Of a DNA stretch of 64,000 nt, positions 12,863 through 25,628 are shown piece after piece; positions within the stretch are counted from its first letter, which is position 1; each line of letters begins with the position of its first letter. The notes beneath the pieces were generated by a model that had not been told where the DNA came from, ran no database searches, and saw only the letters and a program-made list of their open reading frames with translations. The stretch spans positions 1,040,001-1,104,000 of the forward strand of contig LSRY02000014.1 in assembly GCA_001643675.2 (NCBI GenBank), in the 5' to 3' direction. Origin of the DNA: Monocercomonoides exilis (lineage: Eukaryota; Preaxostyla; Oxymonadida; Polymastigidae). The translations under genes and the position numbers were made by a program.

Positions 12863-13951
12863 AAAACAATCGACGATGGGAAGAAGGAGGAAGAAGAAGA
12901 ATATTAATTTGAACTCTTTAGTTGATTGTCTTTGCATATGTTCATGTTTGCGATGCCATTTTTGGGGTGAAATGCTTGAATCCATCATTACAGTTTATTT
13001 ATCTGCTAATATTGTACATGGTGAAGGCAAATTTTGAATGATATATAAATCAAACCATCTGAAATGAACAAAATGTGAAAAATATAAATTTAAAATTAAC
13101 TGAAACATTCTGAAATTACCATGCTTCGAGATTTCACTTTGTTTTTTTTGGAATAACGGATAGTTTTCCTACGAAAATCTAATTTTTCTTGTATGTGTGA
13201 ATCTCAATTAATATTGAATCCATTCTGATCATAAAATACAATAAAAAATGTGCTGTTCAAATTGACGATATATATGATTCTAATGTTCTTTAATACAGTT
13301 TATTCGATGAAAATTTGCTTTTGAAGGCTGAACTTGCAAAGATATTATTCTTCAATAAATTATAATGGATTAGAGTATTTGATCTGTGGTGATTTTTCAA
13401 AAATTTTCTCCCATATCGATCAAATTTCTGTTCCCAAGTTCGAAGCTTCACAAAAATGAAAATAATAATATTGTCAAGAATTTATTTACATGATAGAGGA
13501 ATTTGGTGAGTGTGAACAGAAACTTGATCGAAATATGAAATTTTTATTTTTTTGAGAATATTTAACAAAACGAAGTTTTCAAAAAAAATTCGATACATAT
13601 AAGAAAAAAAAATTTAATACAAAAAATAAAAATAATAACAATTATTCGGTAAACGAATAATAAATATTTTATGTTTAATGAATTCGTTAATTTTTTTATG
13701 AATTTAATGTGATTTAATATTTTTACTTATTTTAATTCTTTCTTTTCTTTTCTTTTTTTTTTTAAAGAATCCACTCGAAATAGATGATTCAAATTTTTTG
13801 AAATACGAAAGGAATTCAATATACATAATTTGAATCGGTTATAAATTTTGTTGATATTTATTTTTTGAATTTTCTTAAATATTTGCAATATGGAAAAAGA
13901 TCAAAAAGAATAAATCCCCAAGTGATTGCGTAAATTTTTAGAAAAATAGAA
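12863..13951. other. AT-rich gap upstream of adhE
   Basis: No gene is recognised. Sequence immediately before the adhE start is A-rich (AAAAATAGAAATG). No motif can be claimed as a promoter. Confidence 0.5.
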
Positions 13952-16588
13952 ATGATTGGACAGAAAGATATTGCAGTTGCTTCCTCTTCATCAACCCCAT
14001 CTAATGATGTTGATGATACATTTGCAGATATTGACGAGATGGTTAGAAAGGCACAGAAGGCTCTGTTGGAGTTACAAAAAATTGAAAGTCAAGAATTAAT
14101 TGACTCAATTGTGCACGCCATGGCACTTGCAGGATTGGATGCACATGAGAAATTGGCCCGTATGGCAGTGGAAGAAACAGGACGTGGAGTTTATGAAGAT
14201 AAAGTTATCAAAAACATGTTTGCAACTGAATATATTTGGCATGATATTAAGAAACAGAAAACCGTGGGAGTTCTTTCTGAGAATGACATGGAAGGAACCG
14301 TTGTTATGGCAGAACCAATTGGTGTTGTCTGTGGAGTGACACCAACCACAAACCCAACTTCAACAACTCTGTTCAAGTGCTTGATTTGCATGAAGACTCG
14401 CAATCCAGTTATTTTCGGATTCCATCCATCAGCTCAGGCTTGTAGCGCTGAAGCAGCAAGAATTGTCATGGAGGCAGCAATGAAGGCTGGAGCTCCAGCG
14501 GATTGCATCCAATGGATAAAGAAACCATCAATTGCAGCTACAAACTATTTGATGAATCACGATGGAGTGGCAACAATTTTGGCAACAGGAGGAGCAGGAA
14601 TGGTTAAATCTGCATATTCGACAGGAAAGCCAGCATTGGGTGTTGGTCCAGGAAATGTTCCTTGCTACATTGAAAAGACCGCAAACTTGTCACAGGCATG
14701 CACAGATTTGATCATGAGCAAAACATTCGATAATGGAATGATTTGTGCTTCAGAACAAGCGGTGATTGTGGATGAGGAGATCCACAAGGAGTTTGAGGCT
14801 TTTATGGTTGAGAACAATTGCCACTTGTTAACAGAAGAAGAGACAGCTATTCTGACCAAATACATGTTTCCAACTCCTGGAAAAGGTGTGCTGAACCATG
14901 TTGTTGGAAAGACAGCAGAGTGGATCGCACAACAAGCCGGAATCAAAGTTGCACCAAAAACAAAAATATTATTGGCAAAACTTGAGGGCGGACCAGATGA
15001 ATCAAAACCTTTGAGCAAAGAAAAACTTAGTCCAGTTCTTGCATACTTCGTGAGCCGAAACACAACTGAAGGTTTTGCATATGCAAATAAAATGTTGGAA
15101 CTTGGAGGTCTTGGACACAGCGCTGTCATCCACACTTCAAACATGCCATTAGCGAAACAATATGGAGAAGAAATGAGGGTCGGTCGTATCATTGTGAATA
15201 GCCCATCATCACAAGGAGCAATTGGAGATATTTATAATGGTATTCGTCCTTCATTGACAATTGGATGCGGAAGCTATGGAGGAAACAGCGTATCTTCGAA
15301 TGTTTCAATTTCAAATCTCATCAACACAAAAACAGTTGCTAAAAGAAGAGTGAATATGCAGTGGTTCAAGATTCCACCAAAGATTTACTTTGAACGTGAT
15401 TCAATCCAATATTTGGAGAAGATGCCTAATATCACAAGAGCATTTATTGTGAGCGATGCAATTATGGTAAAGTTGGGAAATGTTGACAAATTGCTGTATT
15501 ATTTGAGAAAACGGACTCAATACGTTCATAGTGAAATATATTCCGATGTGGAACCAGATCCAGATGTTGAATGTATCATGCGTGGTGTTGAAGCAATGAA
15601 CAGATTTCATCCTGATGTGATTATTGCATTGGGAGGTGGTTCTGCAATTGATGCAGCAAAAGGAATGTGGCTGTTTTATGAACACCCTGATACATCATTC
15701 GATGGACTCAGACAGAGATTCTTGGATATTAGAAAGCGATCATTCGCTTTCCCACAGTTAGGAAAGAAAGCACAATTTGTTGCAATCCCAACAACAAGTG
15801 GAACAGGTAGCGAAGTCACAAGCTTTTCTGTTATCACAGACAGAAAGAAAGGAAACATTAAATATCCACTTGCAGATTATGAGCTTACACCTGATGTTGC
15901 AATCATTGATCCACAGTTCACAGTTACTCAACCAAAATCTATTGTGGCCGATTGTGGAATGGATGTTCTAACACATTGCATTGAAGCATATGTATCTGTG
16001 ATGGCTTCAGATTACACAGATGGTCTTGCGCTTCAAGGAGCAGAGATGGTTCTTGAATATCTTGAGAGAAGCTACATGGTTGGAGATGAACTTTCAAGAG
16101 AGAAAATGCACAACGCATCATGCATTGCTGGTATGGCATTCACAAATGCATTTTTGGGTCTTAATCACAGTATGGCACACAAGCTTGGAGGAGAATTCCA
16201 CATTCCCCACGGAAGAGCCAATTCAATTCTTCTTCCCTATGTGATTCGCTATAATGCACAAAAACCAACAAAGTTTGCATTGTTCCCGAAATATGCTAGA
16301 TTCCAAGCCGATGAGCGATATGCTAAATTCGCAAGACGTCTTGGACTTCCAGCATCAACAACAGAGGAAGGTGTAGAGAGTCTGATAAATGAGGTTAAAT
16401 TGTTGGCAAAGAAGTTGAATCTTCCAAGTTCCATAAAGGAATATGGAATTGACGAGAAAGTGTTCTTTGCTGTTGTTGAAGAGTTGAGCTATAAAGCATT
16501 TGAAGATCAGTGCACAACTGCTAATCCAAGGTATCCACTTGTCAGTGAAATTAAAGAATTGTTCAGACAAGCATATTATGGAGAATAA
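13952..16588 (+). CDS. adhE: Bifunctional aldehyde/alcohol dehydrogenase
   Basis: This 878-residue uninterrupted protein has the full AdhE fusion layout. An N-terminal CoA-acylating aldehyde dehydrogenase (about 25-455) is joined to an iron-type alcohol dehydrogenase (about 480-875). It reduces acetyl-CoA to acetaldehyde and then ethanol with two NADH, regenerating NAD+ in fermentation. The catalytic cysteine is Cys265 in NGMICASEQ. The second half shows [10 protein letters not shown] (NAD binding, 561-570). Metal ligands are likely Asp671 and His675 ([12 protein letters not shown]) and His739 and His753 ([18 protein letters not shown]), with spacing close to bacterial AdhE. The N-terminus has a short Ser-rich leader and no obvious targeting peptide, so a cytosolic location is likely. 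No intron is needed. Length matches the family. Codon use is typical of the other long genes here. AdhE in metamonads is usually considered ancient lateral acquisition from bacteria (family knowledge). Confidence 0.97.
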   Translation: MIGQKDIAVASSSSTPSNDVDDTFADIDEMVRKAQKALLELQKIESQELIDSIVHAMALAGLDAHEKLARMAVEETGRGVYEDKVIKNMFATEYIWHDIKKQKTVGVLSENDMEGTVVMAEPIGVVCGVTPTTNPTSTTLFKCLICMKTRNPVIFGFHPSAQACSAEAARIVMEAAMKAGAPADCIQWIKKPSIAATNYLMNHDGVATILATGGAGMVKSAYSTGKPALGVGPGNVPCYIEKTANLSQACTDLIMSKTFDNGMICASEQAVIVDEEIHKEFEAFMVENNCHLLTEEETAILTKYMFPTPGKGVLNHVVGKTAEWIAQQAGIKVAPKTKILLAKLEGGPDESKPLSKEKLSPVLAYFVSRNTTEGFAYANKMLELGGLGHSAVIHTSNMPLAKQYGEEMRVGRIIVNSPSSQGAIGDIYNGIRPSLTIGCGSYGGNSVSSNVSISNLINTKTVAKRRVNMQWFKIPPKIYFERDSIQYLEKMPNITRAFIVSDAIMVKLGNVDKLLYYLRKRTQYVHSEIYSDVEPDPDVECIMRGVEAMNRFHPDVIIALGGGSAIDAAKGMWLFYEHPDTSFDGLRQRFLDIRKRSFAFPQLGKKAQFVAIPTTSGTGSEVTSFSVITDRKKGNIKYPLADYELTPDVAIIDPQFTVTQPKSIVADCGMDVLTHCIEAYVSVMASDYTDGLALQGAEMVLEYLERSYMVGDELSREKMHNASCIAGMAFTNAFLGLNHSMAHKLGGEFHIPHGRANSILLPYVIRYNAQKPTKFALFPKYARFQADERYAKFARRLGLPASTTEEGVESLINEVKLLAKKLNLPSSIKEYGIDEKVFFAVVEELSYKAFEDQCTTANPRYPLVSEIKELFRQAYYGE

Positions 16589-16675
16589 AAACAAGACGAG
16601 CCAATTTGGAGGGAGAAGGGCTTAAGTACAAGAAAGAGGATGAATGAATTATATAAACGAAAACGATATGATTGA

Positions 16676-16878
16676 ATTCATTGAACAATAAGATTATTTT
16701 TCAATCTGTGGTATTCTGATAGGAATATGAACAGAATTGGGTTTGAATGGTTAGGATTAGAGAGATCATTATTTCTGATAAGCAGACAGATAAAACATTT
16801 TTCTCTTTCATGAATTAAATTTGGATCATCATTGTACAAAGCAAAATATCTTTGGGGTTGCAAATGTGAAGATCTTTC
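16676..16878 (-). CDS. Candidate orphan last exon (unrecognised)
   Basis: After an acceptor-like GATTCAG, the minus strand reads ERSSHLQPQRYFALYNDDPN, continues through CFICLLIRNNDLSNPNHSNP and ends at a TGA, about 66 codons. The composition is plausible for a protein, but I cannot assign an upstream exon or family. It would converge on adhE with about 87 bases between stops. Confidence 0.3.
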
Positions 16879-17434
16879 TGAATCATGTTTAGTGTTTGTG
16901 TAAAATGAATATTATTTGTTTGACGATTGATGAGTACATTTTCTTTGAAACATATTTTGTTAATATTGGACAATTATGAGAATATTTGTTCCAAAATTCA
17001 TTAACTTTTAAGAGAAATAATCATTTGAAAATTATTTTTGTATTTGCAATAATTTTTAGTTTGCGAATTGAACTTTTTTTATTTGCAGAAAGGTAAGTTG
17101 TGAAAGAATATAATTATCTTTCAATTATCTTTTTTGATTTCATTTTGTTGTGCAGTTCTATTTGCAATCTTTTCACTAATATACATTCAGTTTTATTTCT
17201 TTATACATTTATTGAATTATCATTTTTTTTTTTTTTTTCGATTTTACGTGTTGATGATAAAAGTTGACGCAACACGAAAGTAGTTATTATAAAATGTATT
17301 TTTTTTTTCCCTAATTTATTTTATGAAAGATATGAAAAGTGGAATTGAAATGTTTCATGAAGTGACTTTGCTTCATTTACCAAATCAAAAAATGAAGAAG
17401 AATGAAACAGATTCACAGATCAAATTCACCGTTG
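16879..17434. other. AT-rich intergenic gap
   Basis: No gene is recognised. T-tracts occur at 17224-17239 and 17301-17309. Confidence 0.5.
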
Positions 17435-18221
17435 TCACGACCTCCTTTCCTTTCCTCGTCTGTAATCTTCCCATCTATCCGGAGCAATCTTTACAACAGT
17501 CTCTTCTTGCCCGGTGAGTTTTGAATAAGCTTCAGCGATCTTGATAAACTTTTGAGAGCAATCCTTGCAGTTTGGATTACGATCGGGATGACTAAGTCAG
17601 AGATAAGATAGAACGAGCGACATTCAAAATAAACACAATTTTGTTGAGTTTAAGGATCATAAAAATATGAATAAAACATATAAAATATAAATTTTCAATA
17701 AATCCATTCTGTATTAAAATATGTTTGAACAAAATAAAGTCACACAATTTTAATGCAAGCTTTTTATATTGATCACGTATTTCCTTTGAAGTTGCAGTCG
17801 GCTCAAGTCCAAGTACTGAATAATAGTTTGTTTCTTCAGGAACATAACTCCAGTGAAAATACCCCTTGCCCCCAAAAAGAAAAATGGCTCCAAGAGAAAC
17901 TATTACAAAAGCTGCTACAATACTGCAAAATTGTGCACATAATCTCTTTATTGGTATTGCATCAAGCGTTCTTTCAACTCTATCTTTTCGTTTAACAATA
18001 ATGTCCTCTTCATCATTGTCCTCATCGCTAAATGCATATTCATTCGGATTTTTGGTGTATATATTCTGTTCTTTAACAGTATAATTATTCTTTATTTTAT
18101 TATTTGGTTTTTGCTTAATGAAGAGATTTCTTTTATCAACAGATTCAGTGTTTTCTTCCTTTTCGATAGTTAAATAATCTGTAGAAGGAATTCTGTTTCT
18201 TCTTTGAATTTTTTTTGGCAT
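17435..18221 (-). CDS. Membrane-anchored J-domain (DnaJ) protein
   Basis: Two exons (18221-17746 and 17591-17435) joined over a 154-nt GT-AG intron (17592-17745) give 210 residues. The join produces KKLALKFHPDRNPNC, restoring the obligate HPD tripeptide (160-162) that stimulates Hsp70 ATPase. Order: a basic and acidic cytosol-type N-terminus (1-90, with DEDNDEEDI), one hydrophobic segment (FCSIVAAFVIVSLGAIFLFG, about 98-117), then the J domain (about 130-195) with NYYSVLGLEPTATSKEIRDQ, and a short tail ending GKERRS. A C-x-x-C pair (CKDC) follows the HPD. Known J proteins of this layout sit in the ER or another endomembrane; a Pam18-like mitochondrial role would be unexpected if this is an oxymonad, a group with reduced or absent mitochondria. 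The single-ORF version ending CDFILF is intron read-through. Confidence 0.85.
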
Positions 18222-18752
18222 GTGCTTATATGGTTTAGTGTAACTCTTCCTTTGTCCAAAAAATTAAGAATGAAAAATTTAACAAAAAAATATGGTTATC
18301 CAAAAATGATTTGTTCTCTCCCTGATTAAAAAAACTCCAAGAAAATATTATTACAAAGAATCCTTAACTTTTCCATAATTCATTCAAAAAAACTTTCATT
18401 CATTCGTATTCATCAGTCGAATTATTATTTCTTATATTTTTTTTCGACGAATGGATAGAGAAATATCTTATTTGAATATTTCATGATTGATAAATGAGAT
18501 TAGTTGTAAGAGAAACAAGTAAGTTGTGAAATTTATATTTTCTCATAAAAAATGTATCAACACAAAATGAGAAATTAATTACAAAAACGAAGAAATTCAA
18601 TGACAAATATCTTAGTCAGCAATTCATTTGATTATTTAATCAATATACAATTTCAGTACAATTATTATTCAGACACATTAATGACAAATGGAATTATCTA
18701 ATTTTTAATTTCTATTTATAAACATCTTTTATAGAAAAACAGAAAAAGAAAT
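18222..18752. other. AT-rich gap
   Basis: No gene or repeat is seen between the J-protein start and the tRNA. Confidence 0.5.
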
Positions 18753-18826
18753 CGCCCGCTGAGGGGGTCGAACCCTCGACCGTTAGATTAAGAGTCTAAC
18801 GCTCTACCGTACTGAGCTAAGCGGGC
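18753..18826 (-). tRNA. tRNA-Lys(CTT)
   Basis: The reverse strand folds as a 74-nt cloverleaf. The 7-bp acceptor is GCCCGCT/AGCGGGC with discriminator G. The D arm is TAGCTCAGTACGGTAGAGC. The anticodon stem is TTAGA/TCTAA with loop CTCTTAA (anticodon CTT at 18792-18790). The T arm is GAGGGTTCGAACCCCCTC. There is no intron and no encoded CCA. Confidence 0.95.
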
Positions 18827-18957
18827 TTGTTGAAGAGGAAAATTTTTTATTTTCTTATACTGTTTTTTATAATTGTTTGTGATTATAAACACTTATTGAA
18901 AAATGACTGGAATTTTTCAATATTTTTAATCCTTAAGCTTTGATATTTTTATTTAAA

Positions 18958-19210
18958 GTGGTGATTATTTTTGAAATAGTATTCTTTCAATCATAAATTT
19001 TGGTTCGTAATTTAGCATTAATGTGAGAAAATGAACGATGAAAAGTGAACAGGCTTATTCAAAAAGTGTTACTTTTTTCTCAGCTTTAAATTATGTTTTT
19101 GAAGCAGAAATCGTTTTTTTCCTTTGAATTCAAATTCTATTCTCAATGGTAAACAACCTTTGAAAAATCAACACTCGGAAAAAAGTTATGATTTCAAAAA
19201 TAATCACCCA
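18958..19210. mobile_element. MITE copy 3
   Basis: Inverted termini GTGGTGATTATTTTTGAAAT and the reverse complement of ATTTCAAAAATAATCACCCA bound 253 bp. Internally it shares AATAAGCCT, TTCACTTTTC and TTGATTTTTCAAA with copies 5 and 6 (reversed orientation). The rest of 18827-19977 shows nothing else recognisable. Confidence 0.75.
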
Positions 19211-19977
19211 TGTTTTCAAAAATATCCATTTATTTTCATAATGATGATTTGGGACGAAATTTTAGCAATAATAAAAAAAACTAAGGTTTGTTCCAAACTG
19301 TTTTTGCAATTATTTCATTTCAAAATTTTCATTTCAATGCAAAAAAATACAGAAAATTAAAAAATAGAGAAATATTTTGGAAAGTGAAGTATGGAACAAA
19401 ATTCATAAAACCAAAAATTTTGTCCCGTTTTATCTTTCAAAGTCGATTTTTTCATGTTCATTCATATTAAATTAAAAATAAAAAAATGTGAGATAAAAGT
19501 TTGTCACCATTTCTATTTCGAGAGTTTCAATGAAATATAATGTTTTGAGAACTTTCTGGCACTCAGGCAAACAAGTTTGTCTCAAAAAATATTTTATTCA
19601 AAAACATTCAAAATGATTAATTTCGAAAAAAGTTTCAATTTCAAATGAAAAATTTACCAAATTTGAATAATAATTGGCGAATGCACTATGAAAATGAAAA
19701 TGCAAATAGAAATTAAAAATTGATAAAGTTATCTCAAAGACAATTCTATGAAAATAGATAAAAAAGTTGAAAAAAATTTAAATATTGAGCATGAACAACA
19801 TTTTGAAATAAAAAACATCAAAAACATATTAAAAACAAACAGAAGTTTTGAATTTTTTCTCTGTTTCTTCAAAGCAATTAAGAAATTAATAGAAAAAAAG
19901 CAAAATAGCTTCTCATCAAATGAATTACATTCAAAAAAATAATCAACTCAAAATCTCAAATAGAACATTCATTTTGC

Positions 19978-21604
19978 TCACAAATACACAAAATAATCTG
20001 CTGAGTGCAAATTCAAAAAGTGTCTAAAACTTCCGTTACGAGATTTACCAACTTCTTGATAGCTTGTGATGGTATCTTTAAACCCTTCTTCTTCTATCTT
20101 TTCATGAACTTTTCTCTTCTCAGCCTTTCTTTCCAATTCTTCAGCTTCATCATCATCTTCTTCAGTCAATCTCCATGAAAGCGATTCAAATAGATCCATG
20201 CATCTATGAATTGATTTGTCTTTCAATGTGGGCTGCAGAAGCTCCTCGGAAATGAGATCAAAAGCGCCACCTCTCAGTAAGTAATCAATGTATATAATCC
20301 TATCACATGCCATATCTTTAAAAATTTCATTGCAATTTTCATACACTTTGTAATAGTTTTCTTTTGATGCTTTCCACAGCCTGGTGAGGCAACGAGTCAT
20401 TTCAACATATTCCTCTTTATTTAATCCGTTGCAACTTATATAGTATTTAAATAGTTCAACCCATCTCAAAATTAAAGAATTGTTGTTAGCCTCTTCTTTG
20501 CTTCTTCCTTTTTGCTTCTTCCTCCAATTAACTTCTTTCATCAGCTCTTCCAGCGCTCTGCCTGCTTCTCTAGCAAAATGCAGATCATGCAGAACCGTTT
20601 CTTTCAATTCGCTATCGAAGATCAATCTGTTTCTCAAAAACTGAAAAGCCGACTGATGGGCAAGCTTAGTTAGATTGTGAAATGTCTGATGATATTGGAT
20701 GATTTCTGTAATCTCAGCCAAATACAATTCTTTATCCATTTTCTAATTAAAAATCAGAAAAAAAATTTTTTTTCACAATATCAAAAAGAAAAGAATAAAC
20801 GTTCAAACATTATACTCGTCAATATTACTCAAAGCCAGCAAAGCCATTTCCACTTCTTTCTGAGTCTCCTCGTTTTCTTCTTTCTTCAAGGCAGCTTTCA
20901 GCACGCAACGAAAACAAATTTCTTTCATTTCTTCAGTCAATTTTCTCTGACAGGAATTGAGCAAAAGATAGCATTCACAAAGATCAACAAGAAGTTTTTC
21001 GTTCTTTTCTTCCGTTTTCTTATTTTCTTCAATTATCATCTTTTCAAATCTTTCGTTTAAAAAAGATCCTTCAAAGCTATAAGCCCGCGGAGATTTCAAT
21101 GACCTGTTATATCCAATGCGTTTCAACAACAGAACGGCATTCCCCATTGACAATTTCTTTTTAATAATCATTTCATTGATTTCATTTAACAATTCTCCTT
21201 TGAAAACGGAATTGAACTCATATTTTTCCATTTCATCAATTGCTAAGTTCATTTCTTCAATTTCCTGTTTTTGTTCAACTTCAGTGCAGACACGAAATCC
21301 AGAAAATAACCCTATAAAGTTTCAAAATTTTGTATCAAACATTTTGAAAAATAAATTCAAACAAACTTTTAAACTTTTCAGTAAGCACTGTTTGATAATT
21401 ATTATCGTCATCATCATACAGAAATGTTTCATTAATATGTCTTTCCACATAACCCATATCATATTTAAATTCAAAACTTGAATCGTCAGTATAATCATCA
21501 TCGTAATCATCATCGTAATCATCATCGTAATCATCATCGTAATCATCATCATTTGCATTCATTCTGCTGTGTATGTCCTGCCAATTGAAATTCAAAAATT
21601 CCAA
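19978..21604 (-). CDS. ARM/HEAT-like helical protein (oxymonad-type family), three exons
   Basis: Exons 21604-21367, 20...21311-20809 and 20742-19978 join over introns 21312-21366 (GTTTGT...TATAG) and 20743-20808 (GTTTGA...TTAG) to give 501 residues with no internal stop. The joins read EKFKRLFSGFRVC and LALSNIDEYNKMDKELYLAE. The N-terminus (16-40) is an acidic DDDY tandem. The rest is long amphipathic helices without enzyme motifs, for example TEIIQYHQTFHNLTKLAHQ and EETQKEVEMALLALSNI. It ends HSADYFVYL. I recall a large family with KELYLEEITEIIKYHQ-like blocks in oxymonad genomes; that is memory and should be checked by search. Function unknown; a scaffold role is possible. Confidence 0.75.
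21498..21550. repeat. 12-bp tandem repeat encoding Asp-Asp-Asp-Tyr
   Basis: About four and a half copies of CATCATCGTAAT in exon 1 of the ARM-like gene keep the reading frame and encode an acidic tract. Confidence 0.9.
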
Positions 21605-21836
21605 TCAATAAATGAGATTATTGGTAAATACAAATATAATTGTTTATCAAGAAAGTATTGAGAAAAAAATTACAAACCAAATATAATCACTGTTAAAAGA
21701 TGTGCAGTTGCAAAAAATGCTCAGATAAAGCTTGTTCGATGAGTTTTGCCCAAAGACCAAGCAAATCCTTTTTTCTCTTTGTGATCAATCCTATTAAAAA
21801 ATCTTTAAAATTGAGCAAAATATTTGAGTATGATAT

Positions 21837-22930
21837 TTGAGGAAACAACACCAGATTTTACATTTTTTTAAATCGAATTCTTGCATTTTTTTTGTTGATA
21901 ATAGTTTTAAACTTGTAAGATGGATTCGCCAAACAGTTTCTGATGAACAATTTTTCCATTATATTGAAGAAGGTCCAGCTATTTTTGTGGACAAGATATT
22001 TGAAGGTTTGACTATTTTGCGCATTTCTGTTGTTTTGATTGTATTTGAGGATGCTTTTGTTTTATTCTTAATGATAAAAGAGACAGACATCGAAAAAATG
22101 ATAGAAATGAAAGAGAAATCTGATTCTTTTGCTGCTTCAAAGGATGACCTCAAAAAAAGAAAGACAAATTAATCATGTCAACGTGGAATGGTTAATTTTT
22201 TTTCAAAAGTCTGATTGCAGGGTTTGGGAGAACAACTGCCGATGAGCACATTCAAATTATTGCTAGAATTGCATGACAAAAGGAAGAATTTGCGGATTTC
22301 GGAAAATGGATGGACAGCCGGGCAGGAAAGCATTGCAGCCATTTCTCAAATGCAGAAGTGAAATAACAATGAGGTGAATTTGCGAAGATATGAAAAAGAA
22401 AAATGGGCAGAAAGCGATAAATGGAGAGGCGATGGGAAAAGGGGATTTTCTGAGTGGAACTGAACAGACGGAATTATTGGATGGGCAATCATTCTCGCGA
22501 CGATTTTCAGAATTCGAAGTTCATTGATAAATGGTAAAAACTTTTTGGTTGATGTGTTGCTTGAGTCTTGATGCTGAGGGGAAAAGGAAAAGAAAAGAAA
22601 GGAAAGTAAGCAAAAGTCAGACAAAGTCAGACAAAAGCAGTCGTCCAAGGTATGAATCAGCATGAAATGACAGAAAGTCGATCGAAGTGGTACAATTGCT
22701 GGACATTGGTTGAGGGTTCATCGTGATTGGAAGAAGAATCTGAAAGGGGAAACAAGTACATCTGACGAAGGAGAATTGAATTGGTTGGAAGACAAACAAG
22801 GTCATTTGATATCTTTGACAACGAAGGGGAAGATGAAAATGAAGGAAGAGCAAAATGGAGATTATTGAGGAAAAAGAAACATCAAACGAGAAGTCAGATT
22901 AGATAACTTCAAATTGGATATTTGGATTTG
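21837..22930 (+). pseudogene. Possible decayed gene of unknown type
   Basis: Bases 21837-22172 form a 111-codon frame including KLVRWIRQTVSDEQFFHYIE. After an acceptor-like GATTGCAG, a second piece reads GFGRTTADEHIQIIARIA (22218-22274). Further in-frame pieces such as GRQTRSFDIFDNEGEDENEG (22787-22846) are separated by stops. Composition is richer in G than the flanks. No family is recognised and no consistent intron set fixes the frame. Confidence 0.3.
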
Positions 22931-23355
22931 ATAAACGAACAAGAAAGAATATGGAACAAATTCTTTTTCAAGTTGCAATATTTATTCTATTTTGTTTTAT
23001 CAAAAAAATCGACCAATTTTATTGATTGATGTTATTATTCACGAAGCGTGAAGGATAAGGTACCAGATAATGATTCCATTCAAGGAGCACACACGTGGAG
23101 CTGTTAAGCTAATGAAAACGAAGATCGCTATGTCTTGCTGTTCGTTGAGCAATTGAGAGAGAAAGAAAGCAAAAGAAAAAACTATTGTCAATATTCAAAC
23201 GATGCGGAAAGGAATACACTTTCAATTGTGAGCTTTGCAAAACTTTGTTTATGCTTTCTTTTTTATTTCCTCCGAATGAATTTTGGATTGTGAAATGAAA
23301 TTACGCGAGTGACTGTTGAATTCATGAAAAATGCTTTTTGCAGTTTGCTTGTTTT

Positions 23356-23396
23356 TTCTTTTCTTTTCTTTTCTTTTCTTTTCTTTTCTTTTCTTT
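23356..23396. repeat. (TTTTC)n microsatellite
   Basis: About eight tandem copies of TTTTC/TTTCT. The 71-aa frame over it is compositional only. Confidence 0.9.
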
Positions 23397-23655
23397 TTAT
23401 CAAAACCACTAATTTCTTGTTTCATTTTTGGACCTGTAATGCCAATCTCAATGAAATGGATATATTATGAATTAGACAGAATCAGAAAATCTATAAACTT
23501 TTTTCGATACTCTTTATCAATTTCATACAAGGATGAACTAAATTGAACTTATATTAATCTAATTTCAATCTATCACAATCAATTTCGAATTGATTCAGTA
23601 AATTAACATTGAAAAATGTTGGGAAATTGATCCAAAAATTGAAATAACAAGATGG

Positions 23656-23913
23656 AATTGTGATTATTTTACAATCAAAAATTTTCTTCCACAAAATTCG
23701 GTTTGAGAATTCTTGCTCAATATTGATGAATTAACACAGATAAGTTATTGCACCATTAATTGATATTTTTTCACAAATATCATCTCAAATATCTTCATTT
23801 AAAATAATTATCATAATTTTTATTGAAGAACAAAAAATTGCTCTCCAAAGAAAATAAACGTTTTTTCAAAACAACACACCGAAAAAAGTTATTTTTTCAA
23901 AAATAATCACTCA
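23656..23913. mobile_element. MITE copy 4
   Basis: The left end TGTGATTATTTTACAATCAA and right end ATTTTTTCAAAAATAATCAC (reverse complement matches the family terminus) bound about 258 bp. ACACACCGAAAAAAGTTATT near the right end matches copy 6. Confidence 0.65.
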
Positions 23914-24172
23914 TATATATTTCATTCTGTGATTTCATATGATGGATAATGAATTAAAAACAGGTAAACAAGTTCATGAAAAGAAAAATGTGATTTTAAC
24001 CGAAACTGATAAAAATCAAATCATTTATATTCGGTTTTCATTCAGTTTAAAAACTCTGTGAATTTGAAGTCACAAGCTCAACTTAGAAAAGACTCCGTTT
24101 CTAGTCGGGGAGGAAACTCGGGCCAGGGAGGAAACCCGGGCCTCACCCATAGTTTGATTTTTGTGATCTCTA

Positions 24173-25544
24173 ATGAAAAAAACAATAAATTCTGCATCAA
24201 GACTTTGCGCAACTGCTGAAATTCGTGAGTTGGAAGATGCACACTTGAAGGCAATTTACTTACACAACATCCTGAACATTCCAACGAGAGAAATTGCCCG
24301 AAGCCAGGAACTTTCTCGCTCTTCAGTGCAAAGAGCTCTCGCCGCAGAAAAAAAAAGGAATACACCTGGAAAATCTGGAAGACCAACTCAATTTGACAAT
24401 TCGGACGAACAGTATTTAACAACAGTGATAATTCATGATGCAGAGCATGGAACGTTTCATTCAAAAATGGAAATTACACAAATGGTTTGTATTTCGCTAA
24501 TTATTATTTGTTTAATTTTTTTTTATAATTCAGGCTAATGATTTGCTAAAAACAAAGAGAAAAGAAGGAGATGAAGTCAAAACGGTTGACAAACATTGGG
24601 TGAAGCGATTTTTGAAAAGGCATATTGAAATTAGTCTTGCGAAACCAATTGCTTTGCCTTTAGGGAGAGCAGCCCACACTTCGAAATATACAATCGTCCC
24701 CTTCTTTGACGAAGTGAAGAAATTGTTTGAAAGTGTCAATCCAATTCCACAGCTATTGTTTAACTTAGATGAAACTTCCACTTTTTCATCCAAACAACAA
24801 CCTGAACTTGTTGCTTCTTCATCCTCAACGCCTTCTGCAGTTGTTCCTGAAGTTCACTTGCCAACTTCGACTTCAATAATCTTCATGACAAGTGCAGACG
24901 GGTGTCGATATTTGACACCCATATTAATTCCATTTTCAACGCTTCCAGAAGAATACAAGCTAGGAACAACTTCGCACGAAGTGTTCATTCCTTCTTTATC
25001 TGGTCATGTGACATCAGCAATTTTTTTGGACTTGTTCAAAAAGTGCGTAATCACAGAAATTAGAAATAAAAGAATTGCAGTGGGAAAGAGAGAAAAGCAT
25101 GCCGTCCTCATTATGGACGGTGGAGTGGGACATTTTCAGACGGAAATTCTTCAATTATGCAAGGATAATTTAATTGATCTTGTAAAACTTCCATCACATA
25201 CTTCACACATTTTGCAGCCTAATGATCAATACATCTTCGCAAGTGTGAAAAGGGTGTTCGGAAAAGCCAAAGAAAGCGGAACAACAACCTCAGCATCATC
25301 AAAGAGAGAAATATTTATTGAAATCCTAAGAAATGGACTTGCCGCCGCTTCGTATCCAGAAACTATAAAATCTTCTTGGAAAAGCACAGGGTTATGGCCA
25401 TTTAACCCGGAGAAGATTTTTTCAAATCTTCCTGATAATCCTCCAGAATGGGCATCACCTGGAGTTGAACCCAAATCTGCACCAATGGGATCTTCATTTG
25501 GAGCTGTTTATTATTCTTCTGATGATTTATCTGATTTGTTCTGA
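24173..25544 (+). CDS. Pogo/Tc1-type DDE transposase, intact, one intron
   Basis: Exons 24173-24484 and 24534-25544 join over a 49-nt intron (GTTTGT...TTCAG) to 440 residues without a break. The N-terminal half has a helix-turn-helix (IPTREIARSQELSRSSVQRA) and a GRP-like basic hook (KSGRPTQF), followed by a CENP-B/HTH-type KHWVKRFLKRH. The catalytic core shows Asp183 (FNLDETSTF), Asp299 (VLIMDGGVGHF) and Asp335 (SHTSHILQPNDQYIF), giving a DD36D spacing. The C-terminus STGLWPFNPEKIF is the typical tail block of pogo/Tigger-type DDE_1 proteins. The gene lies inside 39-bp TIRs. The ORF continuing through the donor (ending FFYNSG) is intron read-through. Confidence 0.92.
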
Positions 25545-25628
25545 AGACATTTTATTTTTTATTCCATATCATTGCAGCTTTTTTGGAATGCACAGCTTTT
25601 ATATATAAGTTAAATATCTTTATCTTTA

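Noticed and set aside
17592-17745. C-terminal extension of the J protein in the unspliced frame
   Set aside because: It reads a GT-AG intron; splicing restores HPD.
21322-21558. Minus-strand frame with repeated MMITMMITM
   Set aside because: It is the other frame of the 12-bp repeat; the DDDY frame joins exactly to the next exon.
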